Below are positions 7,800-15,541 of a stretch of DNA of 21,292 nucleotides, piece after piece (the first letter of the stretch is position 1; every line of letters starts with the position of its first letter). This stretch comes from a virus. Position numbers and translations under genes: made by a program. The stretch spans positions 1 to 21,292 of the IMG/VR virus record IMGVR_UViG_3300037502_000806; one strand, given 5' to 3'. The notes under the pieces were generated by a model that had not been told where the DNA came from, ran no database searches, and worked only from the letters and a program-made list of their open reading frames with translations.

Positions 7800-8250
7800 C
7801 ACGTCGCAGATACCCGCGCAGCGCGTGCCGCTCAATGAGCCGCCGCAGACGCCTATCTATACGGCGCGGGAATGGTACAGGTTTTTTGACCTCTTGCACA
7901 CCTATATCCCGACGCCATCCACGTTTACGCCATCGTTCACGCCGGTCACCAACGTCGGGGCGCTGGTGCCTGGCGCCATGTTCTACAATCAGATGGGCAC
8001 GGTCATAACGCTGACCGGAACATTCACGTTGACGCCTGCCGCGCCCGGTAATACCGTGTTCCGTTTGACCCCGCCCGTTTTGGAGGATTTGAGCCTGACG
8101 ACGGCGGCGGGCGTTTTTGTAACCACCGCGGCGGGGGCCAGTGACACGGGTTCTATCATCGCTGCGTCTGGCAACCTTGAGTTTCGCCTTAACGCTGTTA
8201 CGACCACGCCGTCCGTCTATGCCTACAACGTCAACTACCAGATTGCCTGA
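7783..8250 (+). CDS. Putative tail/fibre attachment protein
   Basis: 155 residues, overlapping the gp10-like gene by 17 bases. The N-terminal part (about residues 1-45, 'REWYRFFDLLHTYIP') looks helical and Pro-rich; the rest is short Thr/Val-rich beta strands. I do not recognise a named family. It occupies the position where P22 has the tail needle gene 26 but lacks an extended coiled coil, so it is not an obvious needle. A short adaptor that links fibres to the tail hub would fit. The assignment is positional. Confidence 0.78.
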   Translation: MALLPSTSQIPAQRVPLNEPPQTPIYTAREWYRFFDLLHTYIPTPSTFTPSFTPVTNVGALVPGAMFYNQMGTVITLTGTFTLTPAAPGNTVFRLTPPVLEDLSLTTAAGVFVTTAAGASDTGSIIAASGNLEFRLNAVTTTPSVYAYNVNYQIA

Positions 8251-8277
8251 CAACCCGATTTACGCTAGGTTCACACC

Positions 8278-9345
8278 ATGACCGTTAACCTGTCACCTTT
8301 TGCCGGCGCTGGCGCACAGCTTTTCGACGACAACGGCGACCCGTTGTCGGGAGGCAAGATTTACACTTACGCCGCCGGAACGACCACGCCCAAGACGACG
8401 TTTACGGATTATCTTGGTTCAACGGCCAACCCCAACCCGATCATTCTGGACGCGGCAGGGCGCACGCCGGATGAAATTTGGCTGACCTACGGCGACGCTT
8501 ACAAGTTTATCGTTAAGGACAGCAACGATACTCTGGTCGGAACGTATGATCATATCGACGGTATTCCCCCGGTCAACATCAATCTGATCCGTCTCTACGG
8601 CGCCGTATCCGGCTATGTCGAATTGAAAGCCCCGGACGTTGCGGGCGCAAATACTGTTACGTTCCCTGCGGCGACGGGCACGGTCGCGCTCACCGAAAGC
8701 CCCACGTTCACCGGCACGACGGCGGTTGCCACGCTGACGGCATCCGAAAACATCACCGGGTCGAAGACGATCAGTGGCCGGCTGCTCTCGGCGTCGCAGA
8801 CCGTCAATATTGACCAATACCTTTACATGTCCGGCACCGGGCAAATGAAGGTGCCGGTCGGCTCCACAGTCCAGCGCGCGGGTGCGTTCAGCGGTACGGG
8901 CCAGATTGATGGTACGACGCTAACCATTGCGAACGTTACCGGCGGTGCGCTCTACATAGGCGCGACGATTACTGGAACCGGCGTTACGGCCGAAACGCGC
9001 GTTACGGACTTTTTGACCGGATCGGGCGGCGTCGGCACTTATATCGTTACGCCGTCGCAGACGGTGGCACCTGGCACGGCTATCTCGGATACGGCTGTTC
9101 TCGGCATGGTGCGGTACAACAACACCACCAATGCGTTTGAAGGATATGGACAGTCGGGGTGGGCCGGCATTGGCGGCGGTGCTACGGGCGCAGGCGGCGA
9201 TGAGGTGTTCATTCTCAATAGCCAAGTCATCACCGCGTCTTACGCCATTCCCTCTAGTAAGAATGCCTCTTCGACCGGACCTCTGACAGTCAACAGCGGC
9301 GTCACAATCACCATTCCATCCGGCTCACGCTGGGTAATCCTGTAA
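8278..9345 (+). CDS. Tail fibre protein with head-binding-like N-terminus
   Basis: 355 residues. The N-terminus 'NLSPFAGAGAQLFDDNGDPLSGGKIYTYAAG' followed by 'NPIILDAAGRTPDEIWL' and 'GDAYKFIVKD' is a widely shared phage module, similar to tailspike head-binding domains, that anchors fibres to the tail (about residues 1-100). The central part repeats 'GTTAVATLTA / GTVALTESPTFTG' beta segments typical of fibre shafts. A Gly-rich stretch ('GGGATGAGGDEVF', about residue 300) precedes a short beta-rich C-terminus. No catalytic spike domain is apparent, so recognition may rest with the next two genes. The stop is followed at once by a GGAG ribosome binding site and the next gene. Confidence 0.85.
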   Translation: MTVNLSPFAGAGAQLFDDNGDPLSGGKIYTYAAGTTTPKTTFTDYLGSTANPNPIILDAAGRTPDEIWLTYGDAYKFIVKDSNDTLVGTYDHIDGIPPVNINLIRLYGAVSGYVELKAPDVAGANTVTFPAATGTVALTESPTFTGTTAVATLTASENITGSKTISGRLLSASQTVNIDQYLYMSGTGQMKVPVGSTVQRAGAFSGTGQIDGTTLTIANVTGGALYIGATITGTGVTAETRVTDFLTGSGGVGTYIVTPSQTVAPGTAISDTAVLGMVRYNNTTNAFEGYGQSGWAGIGGGATGAGGDEVFILNSQVITASYAIPSSKNASSTGPLTVNSGVTITIPSGSRWVIL

Positions 9346-9355
9346 CGGAGCGATC

Positions 9356-9952
9356 ATGTCTCAAATCACCCTTACCAGTGACCCGCTTGGCAGCGCCACA
9401 ACCGGCACGCTGGAGTTTGAAAACCCCGCTTTCTATCTGACGGGCGCCCTGTCACAGCGCGGCGTTGTGCTGGCCGACCAGTTTCTGCTCCAGCAGGCGG
9501 CCTATACGCTGACCAGCCAAACGGCGGCGCAGAAGCTGTTCAATGTTACAGCAAATGGTGCCGTCACGCTGGTTGCCGGAACTTACGAATTTGAATGCGT
9601 GTTCTCGCTGTCCAGCATGAGTTCTTCGTCTGGTTCGTTTGGCTTTGCGCTGGGCGGCGCGGCGACATTTACGCAGTATTGGTGGTCTAGTGCCAACAAG
9701 GCGACGCTGGCCACGGCGGCCGGCGGCCAGGTCACCTACAACACGGCGGCCAACACGGCGATTGCGACGGCTACCACGGCGACAGTCGGGTTTGCGCGTT
9801 GCGGCGGCATCATTGTCGTTTCGGCTGGCGGAACGGTCATTCCGCAGGTGTCGCTCGGCGTCGCGGCTGCTGCGTCGGTCGGGATCGGCTCGTACTTCAA
9901 GGTCAGGGCGCTCGGTAGCGCGGCGGTGACGAGCAGCGGTAACTGGAGCTAA
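9356..9952 (+). CDS. Beta-sandwich fibre/receptor-binding-type protein
   Basis: 198 residues with a GGAG ribosome binding site in the 10-base gap after the fibre gene. The middle 'TAAQKLFNVTANGAVTLVAGTYEFECVFSLSSM' followed by 'SGSFGFALGG' resembles a jelly-roll module often found as a separate small gene after phage fibre genes. It is low in charge, rich in Ala, Thr and Gly, and has no membrane segment. It probably forms the distal tip or a virion surface protein. The module is recognised by pattern; the role is inference from fibre linkage. Confidence 0.8.
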   Translation: MSQITLTSDPLGSATTGTLEFENPAFYLTGALSQRGVVLADQFLLQQAAYTLTSQTAAQKLFNVTANGAVTLVAGTYEFECVFSLSSMSSSSGSFGFALGGAATFTQYWWSSANKATLATAAGGQVTYNTAANTAIATATTATVGFARCGGIIVVSAGGTVIPQVSLGVAAAASVGIGSYFKVRALGSAAVTSSGNWS

Positions 9953-9955
9953 CCC

Positions 9956-10369
9956 ATGTCAGTCCTCATTAACGGCGGCGCAGGCGTCACGTTTCCTGAC
10001 GGAGTGCAACAGACCAACGGCGTGACGAACACGGGCGGTAGCCCGCCATACTACGGCGCCCGTGCGTGGGCAACGTTTTCTGGCTCGACCACGCCGCCGA
10101 CTATCTTGGCCTCGTCAAACGTTTCGTCCATAACCCGCACAGGCACAGGGCTGTTTACGGTCACTTTTGCGACCCCAATGCCTAATGCTAACTATTCTAT
10201 TGCGGGCGCCGTTTACGACGCAAGCACGGGTGCGTACGTATTCTCTCTTAGCGCCGCGCCTACTACGGCAAACTTTTATATCCGCGTAACTTTTCTGTCT
10301 GCGTCAGCCGGTACGGCCTCTACCTCACCCACCAACGCAGATCGTATATCTTTTGCGGTGTTTGCGTGA
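9956..10369 (+). CDS. Short tail fibre/tip protein
   Basis: 137 residues. The N-terminus 'LINGGAGVTFPDGVQQ' is a small collar found at the end of many phage fibre proteins. The following 'ARAWATFSGSTTPP' and 'NVSSITRTGTGLFTVTFATPMPNANYSIAG' are a common fibre C-terminal beta domain. It begins four bases after the preceding stop behind GGAG, and the next gene's GTG overlaps its stop (GTGA). It is probably the outermost receptor-contacting tip or a separate side fibre. Confidence 0.82.
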   Translation: MSVLINGGAGVTFPDGVQQTNGVTNTGGSPPYYGARAWATFSGSTTPPTILASSNVSSITRTGTGLFTVTFATPMPNANYSIAGAVYDASTGAYVFSLSAAPTTANFYIRVTFLSASAGTASTSPTNADRISFAVFA

Positions 10370-10824
10370 TTGATCCCGAACAGCATCTTGATCAGCATTT
10401 TCGCAACCTTGCGCTTCCGCCTGCGGCCAACGAATGGCTGCGCGGAGTGTGGAACGCGATCCAAGTGCTGGACGATGTAGCTGACGGTGATGCGATTGAC
10501 CGCCCGGCGTTGGACCGGGCGATTTATGATCTTCTGGCCGGGCTGCCATCCAACCCGTTTTTTGTGGCTCACGCCGGGACGCTCCTGCCCGCGCTGGCGC
10601 TGATGGTGCTAAAGTGGAAAGCATCTGACACCGCAGAACGGGCAAACCGGGCAGATGCCCGGTCTTTCGTTTGGCGGGCCGGTTATTACGACGTGGTTCT
10701 CGCCGCTGTCGCGGCGCATCACGGACCTGCGGTTGCCATGACGGTTGCCGATAAGGTCATGGAGTTGTATGGTGAGACATTGCACGAATACTTAAAGGAG
10801 TTTCCGCCATGCCGGGACCAGTAG
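10366..10824 (+). CDS. Helical phage protein of unknown function
   Basis: 152 residues from a GTG overlapping the previous stop by four bases; no in-frame ATG would keep the N-terminus. The protein is predicted from composition to be mainly alpha-helical ('NEWLRGVWNAIQVLDDVADG', 'AGYYDVVLAAVAAHHGPA'). It has several histidines and acidic residues but no catalytic motif I can name. The end overlaps the following gene by 16 bases. Homologous small helical proteins occur between fibre and ejection genes of similar phages; the role is unknown. A chaperone for fibre or ejection proteins is conceivable. Confidence 0.75.
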   Translation: MIDPEQHLDQHFRNLALPPAANEWLRGVWNAIQVLDDVADGDAIDRPALDRAIYDLLAGLPSNPFFVAHAGTLLPALALMVLKWKASDTAERANRADARSFVWRAGYYDVVLAAVAAHHGPAVAMTVADKVMELYGETLHEYLKEFPPCRDQ

Positions 10825-11594
10825 CTGCAATTGCAGGCTCCGCCATTGTCGGCGCTGGCGCGTCTATCTTTGGCTCTAGCAGAGCATCCAAGGCAGCCAA
10901 AGACGCCGCCAAGGAACAGCGCCGCGCGACGCAGGCGGCTATTGCCGCCGAAGAACGGGCACTAAACCGTCAGATTGCGCTACAGGAGCCGTTCCGTCAG
11001 GTCGGTGTCAATGCGCTGGCGCAGTACCCGACGGCTGCCGCGCCGTCCTACACGCCGTTTGGCATGGAGCAGTTTAAGACGGACCCCGGCTACAACTTCC
11101 GCATGTCGGAAGGTTTGAAGGCTTTGGAACGGTCAGCGGCTGCGCGGGGTATTCTGTCGTCTGGCCAGACGCTGAAGGACATCACCCGGTTCGGTCAGGA
11201 TACGGCCAGCCAGGAATACCAGAATGCCTTCAGCCGCTATATGCTGGAAAGCGAACGGATGCGTCAGGAGAAGCTGGCGCCGCTGGAATACCAGATCGGT
11301 CTGGGGCAAGCGGCGGCGTCCGGTCAGGCCGCCAACATTGGCGGCACGGCCGCTGCGACGTCCAACCTGTTGCAGTCGCTCGGCAACATCAACGCGCAGC
11401 GCGACGTGACGCAGGCTAACATCATGTCGGGCTTGGCGGGCGGTCTTGGCAATCTCGCTGGGCAGGCTGCGCAGGGTTACATGGGTTATCAGGCGCAGCA
11501 GCCGTATCTTAACTATCTGCGCGCCATTACGCCTACGGCGTCGGCTGGGCTGGGCACTGCGCCGCCGGCTGGCTATGACATGCCGATCATCTAG
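10809..11594 (+). CDS. DNA transfer (ejection) protein, P22 gp7-like
   Basis: 261 residues. It opens with a hydrophobic Gly/Ala stretch ('VAAIAGSAIVGAGASIFGSS', residues 4-23), followed by a charged coiled-coil segment ('KAAKDAAKEQRRATQAAIAAEER'). It then has the hallmark 'DPGYNFRMSEGLKALERSAAARG' of gp7-like ejection proteins, and an Ala/Gln/Gly-rich tail. P22 gp7 (229 residues) is carried in the virion and released into the cell envelope to help form a DNA conduit. It is followed by two more ejection-type genes, in the P22 order. The ATG overlaps the preceding gene by 16 bases and has an AAAGGAG site within that gene's end. Confidence 0.86.
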   Translation: MPGPVAAIAGSAIVGAGASIFGSSRASKAAKDAAKEQRRATQAAIAAEERALNRQIALQEPFRQVGVNALAQYPTAAAPSYTPFGMEQFKTDPGYNFRMSEGLKALERSAAARGILSSGQTLKDITRFGQDTASQEYQNAFSRYMLESERMRQEKLAPLEYQIGLGQAAASGQAANIGGTAAATSNLLQSLGNINAQRDVTQANIMSGLAGGLGNLAGQAAQGYMGYQAQQPYLNYLRAITPTASAGLGTAPPAGYDMPII

Positions 11595-11604
11595 GAGATA
11601 ACGG

Positions 11605-12771
11605 ATGCCTATCGACCCCAGCATTATCGGCAACGTCATGGCCCCGCAGGCACCGCAGTTGCCTGACGTCAACGCTATGCTTGAGACGCAGACGCGGGGG
11701 GCGGAGAACATCTTTAAGATCGAAACCGCGCGGCAGGAGCAGGCGCGGGCTGAACAGGAACGGGCGGCGGCGGCAGAAGAAGACGCGCTCGTCAAGGCAC
11801 TGCTCCCTGCTTACACCTACGGTATTGAGACGGGCGATATGGCGGGTGCGCTCAACCTGGTGCCGCCGGACATGCAGGAAGGCATCCTGCCGTATGTGCA
11901 GGCATTGGAAGGCAAGTCGCCCGAGCAGGTCCGCGCCGCGTTGATCGGCTCGCTGTCCACCAGCAAGGCAGGACAGGAAGCGCTGGCCGCCATGCAGCGT
12001 GCCCAGACGGCGCAGATACAGTTCGGCCAGTTGACACTTGCACAGCAGGAGGCGCAGCGCAAAGCTGACGAAGCGGCGTTGGGACCGCAGCCTGAACCCA
12101 TGTCTGAGTATCAGAAGGCGCAGCAAGACCTTGCAGAACGTCGGTTTGCAGCGGAGCAAGAAAAAGCGGCGCGCGAAGCGGCTATGCCTGATGGCATGGA
12201 CCCTAAGACCAAACTAAAACTGGACCAGTCGTACCCGCAGGCGTCGAGGGCGCTTCAAAGCTCCGTCACTAATATCCAGAGCGATATTTCGGACGTTGAA
12301 AAACTTCTGGCCGACGAAAAAGGTCTTAAGGCCATTACCGGCACGCTCAACGCTATGACACCAAATATCTTTGCTGACGCGACGCGGGCGCAAGCCCTGC
12401 TTGACAAGATTATGTCGGGCGCAGGGTTTTCTGCCTTGCAGGCCATGCGCGACGCGTCGCCGACCGGTGGTGCGCTCGGCAACGTTTCCAATCAAGAAGG
12501 CGCCAAACTGGAAAAAAGCGTCGCGGCGTTCTCACAGAAACAAGAATACGGCGATTTTCGCGAGGCCCTTCGTCAGTACCTAATCGACCTTAAGATTGCG
12601 CAAGAAAATGTTCAGTCTGCATTTGACGAAACGTATAGCTATCGTGGCGAAGCACCATCCGCCGGGATTGTTGAAGAGACGACAAAACGTCGTGGTCGAA
12701 TTGAACAAGAAACGGCTCCTGCTACACCGAAAACCGCGCTTCCCCCCGGCGTAACTGTCAAGAGGAACTAA
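11605..12771 (+). CDS. Internal virion/ejection protein in the gp20 position
   Basis: 388 residues with an AGGAGATAACGG ribosome binding site. The protein is almost entirely helical and coiled-coil-like, rich in Ala, Gln, Glu and Lys: a long heptad-like stretch near residues 35-65 ('ARQEQARAEQERAAAAEE'), another near 130-190, and a C-terminal half with 'ALLDKIMSGAGFSALQAMRDASP'. No transmembrane segment or enzymatic motif is visible. By order (gp7-like before, large membrane-active protein after) it occupies the slot of P22 gp20 (471 residues), one of three proteins ejected with the DNA. Codon use becomes more AT-rich toward the 3' end. The function is inferred by position and composition. 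Confidence 0.8.
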   Translation: MPIDPSIIGNVMAPQAPQLPDVNAMLETQTRGAENIFKIETARQEQARAEQERAAAAEEDALVKALLPAYTYGIETGDMAGALNLVPPDMQEGILPYVQALEGKSPEQVRAALIGSLSTSKAGQEALAAMQRAQTAQIQFGQLTLAQQEAQRKADEAALGPQPEPMSEYQKAQQDLAERRFAAEQEKAAREAAMPDGMDPKTKLKLDQSYPQASRALQSSVTNIQSDISDVEKLLADEKGLKAITGTLNAMTPNIFADATRAQALLDKIMSGAGFSALQAMRDASPTGGALGNVSNQEGAKLEKSVAAFSQKQEYGDFREALRQYLIDLKIAQENVQSAFDETYSYRGEAPSAGIVEETTKRRGRIEQETAPATPKTALPPGVTVKRN

Positions 12772-12772
12772 T

Positions 12773-14473
12773 ATGGCCTCGTTCACCGTCACGCTTCCCG
12801 ACGGGTCTTCCTACACCGTGGAAGGCTTAGCGGAGGATGCTACTGAAGATGACGCGCTTGCTGCCGTGTTGGCGCAACATCCTGAAGCAGCCGAGGCCAA
12901 TAACAGCCTCCAGCAGTGGATGGGCGTAGCGACGCGCGCGTTACTTCCGTACGCGGCAGCGGCAGGGGCTGGCGCGCTGGCTGGCGCGCCGATTGGTGGC
13001 GTGGGCGCAATCCCTGGCGCAGCTGCCGGTATGCTGGCATTGGGGGCGGGTGACATTGGCACCGGCGTCTATAATCTGGCAACTACACCGTTTGGCGCCC
13101 CTCGCATGACGTTGCCGTCAGAAGCCATTCGCCAGTCTTATGAAGCCGCTGGCGGTCCTGGTACGCGCGGCCCAGTTACCCCACAACAACGCGTATTCAG
13201 TAGCGCGCTAGAAGCGGCTACAGGCGCTGGCGGAACAGCAACGGCGCTACGCACGCTTGCACCGACATTGCAAGCGGGCACCACGGCGCGTAACGTAGTT
13301 GCTGAACTTGGCCGTGGAGCGCGCGCGCAAGCAGCTGGCGGGGCGGGCGCTGGCGGGCTTACGCAGGCCGCTGTCGAAGGCGGTGAAACCGACCCTATGA
13401 AGTTGTTTCTTATATCGCTTGTTGGCGGCGTAGGGGGCACACTGGTAGGCGGCCGCACGCCGCGCCCTACAATTACTGGTGCAGATATTCGTAACCAAGC
13501 GTCGCAGTTTTATCGTCAGATGGAACGCGAAGGCGTTTACTTTTCTGAACAATCTGCGGATGCTCTTGCGGACAGGTTAGAAAACACGCTCCGTAGCCAA
13601 GCAGCTTCAATTAACAGGGCTGATCGCAATGAAGTTTTGCAGGTCGTCCGTGATCTGCGTAACCGCCCATACGCGCAACTTTCGTTTGAGGAACTTGAGG
13701 CGCTTCGTAGTAGACTAGGGAACGTTGGCCGCAGCCGCGAAACAGGTAAGATTACGCGAGAGCAGGCAAATCGTCTTGGCATGATCGTCCAAGATGACCT
13801 CGACGATTTTATCGCCAACGCGGGGCCTAATCAAGTGACGGCAGGCGACCCGCAAGCCGCCGCTCGCGCGGTTCAGCAGGCCCGTAATTTGTGGCGCAAC
13901 GCCCGTAAAGGTGAAATTTTAGAGCAGGTTCTATCAAAAACCGACTTGAGCCAGCGCCCTAAAGCTGAAGAATTGCGCGCCAAGTTAACACCGATCATTG
14001 CCGATGATCGCTTGATGGCTAAGTTTACGCCTGAAGAACAGGACGTTCTTCGCAGTATTCAGAGCGGTAACCTCACGGAAAAAGCGCTCGGAACTATGGC
14101 TAAGTTGGCCCCTGATTTAACGTCCGGCGCGGGCGTTACGAAACTCATCGGATATTTAAGCGTTCCTCCGACTGCTGCGGCGTCGCTTGTCGATCCCGCT
14201 TACGCAGCGACGGCCGGTATGATCGGCGGCGCGGCATTGGCATCGCGCGCTATGGCCAATCGGCTGGCCATGCGTCGCGCAAGCGATGTAGCTGAAGCCA
14301 TTCTTCAGGGCCGTCCGCCAGCGACTACCTCGCAGAGTGCAATCCGCGCGGCTGGGCGTGGCGCGGCGTATGTTCCGCCGGTTGTGTTGGGTTCGCAGGG
14401 AGTAAACAATGCGTTTCTGACAGACGCATATGGCAATACGTATGACGTTCAAGGCAACCGGATGGCGAGGTGA
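12773..14473 (+). CDS. Large ejection protein with hydrophobic segments, gp16 position
   Basis: 566 residues, one base after the previous stop. The N-terminus 'FTVTLPDGSSYTVEGLAEDATEDDAL' is a small module seen at the start of many phage internal virion proteins. A Gly/Ala-rich hydrophobic segment (about residues 58-105) and shorter ones near 210-225 and 465-495 could insert in a membrane. The middle is helical, including 'LEALRSRLGNVGRSRETGKITREQANRLG'. In P22 the third ejection protein is gp16 (609 residues), which helps DNA cross the cytoplasmic membrane; length, order and hydrophobic profile fit. No lysozyme or transglycosylase motif is recognisable. Confidence 0.8.
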   Translation: MASFTVTLPDGSSYTVEGLAEDATEDDALAAVLAQHPEAAEANNSLQQWMGVATRALLPYAAAAGAGALAGAPIGGVGAIPGAAAGMLALGAGDIGTGVYNLATTPFGAPRMTLPSEAIRQSYEAAGGPGTRGPVTPQQRVFSSALEAATGAGGTATALRTLAPTLQAGTTARNVVAELGRGARAQAAGGAGAGGLTQAAVEGGETDPMKLFLISLVGGVGGTLVGGRTPRPTITGADIRNQASQFYRQMEREGVYFSEQSADALADRLENTLRSQAASINRADRNEVLQVVRDLRNRPYAQLSFEELEALRSRLGNVGRSRETGKITREQANRLGMIVQDDLDDFIANAGPNQVTAGDPQAAARAVQQARNLWRNARKGEILEQVLSKTDLSQRPKAEELRAKLTPIIADDRLMAKFTPEEQDVLRSIQSGNLTEKALGTMAKLAPDLTSGAGVTKLIGYLSVPPTAAASLVDPAYAATAGMIGGAALASRAMANRLAMRRASDVAEAILQGRPPATTSQSAIRAAGRGAAYVPPVVLGSQGVNNAFLTDAYGNTYDVQGNRMAR

Positions 14474-14479
14474 TGTGCC

Positions 14480-14734
14480 GTGGATTATCAAGTGCTTTTC
14501 AACATTGCCTTCACCATCGTAGGCATCCTTGGAGGGTGGGTCTTGAACCGCATCTATGTGAGCATTGACAAGCTGGACAATGACGTCCGCGCCATGCCGC
14601 ACACCTACGTGGCGAAGGATGACTTCAAGAACGCCATCGCTGACATCAAGACGGACATCCGGTCCGGCTTCGCGCAGATCGACAAAACGCTAGCCACCAT
14701 CTTTGACCGCCTCAACGACAAGGCTGACAAATGA
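14480..14734 (+). CDS. Small membrane-anchored coiled-coil protein of the lysis cassette
   Basis: 84 residues from GTG 14480, with GAGGTGA upstream. One N-terminal membrane helix (about residues 5-27, 'VLFNIAFTIVGILGGWVLN') is followed by a charged, amphipathic tail with heptad-like spacing ('FAQIDKTLATIFDRLNDKADK'). The end overlaps the endolysin ATG by four bases. Similar short proteins precede endolysin genes in many phages. A holin, pinholin regulator or lysis accessory role is plausible but not shown by a specific motif. Confidence 0.78.
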   Translation: MDYQVLFNIAFTIVGILGGWVLNRIYVSIDKLDNDVRAMPHTYVAKDDFKNAIADIKTDIRSGFAQIDKTLATIFDRLNDKADK

Positions 14735-15156
14735 AGCTGAACAGCGCGTCCTACTCCCGCCTCCGTGACGTCCACCCCGACCTCGTCCGCGTCGTGTTGC
14801 GCTGCGCCCAGGACTGGCCCGAGAAGGACACCGGGTTCATCGTCACGCAAGGGCTGCGCACGCTGGAGGAGCAGAAGCTGCTCAAGGCCCGTGGTGCCAG
14901 CCGGACGCTGCGCTCCCGGCATCTCCGCGCCGCCAACGGTTACGCCCACGCAGTGGACCTCGCGTGCTTCATCAAGGATCAGGTGCGCTGGGACTGGCCG
15001 CTCTACGACAAGCTGGCCAAGCGCATGAAGGCGGCAGCCAAGAAGGAGAAGGTGCCGCTGGAGTGGGGCGGCGATTGGAAGACGTTCAAGGACGGACCTC
15101 ATTTTCAACTGCCGTGGGCACAATACCCCGGCACCAAGACGGAGAAAAAGAAATGA
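14731..15156 (+). CDS. Endolysin, M15-family zinc peptidase (D-Ala/L-Ala-D-Glu type)
   Basis: 141 residues, overlapping the previous gene by four bases (ATGA). Motifs of the VanY/M15 peptidoglycan peptidases are clear: 'VTQGLRTLEEQKLL' (residues 38-51), the first zinc motif with 'SRH' (His64) and 'HAVDLA' (Asp76), then 'WDWPLY', and 'EWGGDWKTFKDGPHFQLPW' with His124 as the third zinc ligand and Glu111/Asp115 as candidates for the catalytic acid. The spacing between His64 and Asp76 is longer than in the usual 'SRHLTGHAVD' form. The protein has no signal peptide, so it needs a holin to reach the cell wall, in agreement with the neighbouring membrane proteins. The family call is firm; the exact bond cleaved is not decidable here. 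Confidence 0.92.
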   Translation: MKLNSASYSRLRDVHPDLVRVVLRCAQDWPEKDTGFIVTQGLRTLEEQKLLKARGASRTLRSRHLRAANGYAHAVDLACFIKDQVRWDWPLYDKLAKRMKAAAKKEKVPLEWGGDWKTFKDGPHFQLPWAQYPGTKTEKKK

Positions 15157-15314
15157 CAAAGGACATGGTTTGGGGCGTTGTGCGCGCCGTTCTGGCGGCT
15201 GGCGGCGGCTACTTTGTCGGCGCCGGGCTGCTTGAGCAGTCGGCCGTCAATGACATCATCGGCGCGCTGGGTATCATCTTTGCCGCCGGTTGGTCCATCT
15301 GGTCCAAGAAGTGA
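15153..15314 (+). CDS. Putative holin, 53 residues, two membrane helices
   Basis: ATG at 15153 overlaps the endolysin stop by four bases (ATGA). The product has two hydrophobic segments (about residues 6-27 and 31-50) separated by a short polar turn ('LLEQSAVND') and a basic end ('WSIWSKK'). Size, topology and position next to the endolysin fit a small class II-type holin, similar to the Pam3-gp28-like family. It would form holes in the inner membrane for endolysin release. A membrane accessory protein is the alternative. Confidence 0.8.
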   Translation: MTKDMVWGVVRAVLAAGGGYFVGAGLLEQSAVNDIIGALGIIFAAGWSIWSKK

Positions 15315-15541
15315 ATTGGTTGGAAGTTGCAGCGATTGTCGTGCTGCTGGCGGGCGTTGCTGCGGGAGGGTTCCTCGTCGCGCAACGCCCGTCTTTTTGG
15401 TTTGGCCTTCTTACCGTGATGTTCCGGGCAGCGTTGCCCACCCTCCTAAAACGGATGCCTCCCGAGCAGGAGCAGGCGTGGAGGGACTGCCTTCGTCGTG
15501 GGGGCGAATGGGATCACGTTCGACGGCGTTGTAAGCGTTGA
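15311..15541 (+). CDS. Small membrane protein closing the lysis cassette
   Basis: 76 residues from GTG 15311, which overlaps the holin stop (GTGA); a TTG at 15290 is a weaker start. It has an N-terminal membrane helix (residues 4-22, 'LEVAAIVVLLAGVAAGGFL'), a second moderately hydrophobic stretch, and a C-terminal domain 'CLRRGGEWDHVRRRCKR' with two cysteines. The coupled start and a plausible conserved end favour a real gene. It could be an inner-membrane spanin-like or holin-regulating protein; no lipobox is present. A terminator-like hairpin (15349-15398) lies inside its coding sequence, and its last 131 bases overlap the convergent gene on the other strand. Confidence 0.68.
   Translation: MNWLEVAAIVVLLAGVAAGGFLVAQRPSFWFGLLTVMFRAALPTLLKRMPPEQEQAWRDCLRRGGEWDHVRRRCKR
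15349..15398 (+). terminator. Terminator-like hairpin inside a coding sequence
   Basis: CGGGCGTTGC (15351-15360) and GCAACGCCCG (15382-15391) form a perfect 10-bp stem, extendable outward by a G-U and a G-C pair, with a 21-base loop and a following TCTTTTT tract (15392-15398). It has the form of an intrinsic terminator for plus-strand transcription. It is about 40 bases beyond the holin stop, inside the last lysis gene and just ahead of the convergent minus-strand operon's end. On the minus strand there is no T tract. Confidence 0.6.

Noticed and set aside
7026-7835. Minus-strand open frame of 269 codons opposite the gp10-like gene
   Set aside because: It has no recognisable motif or ribosome site and lies wholly opposite a confident structural gene.
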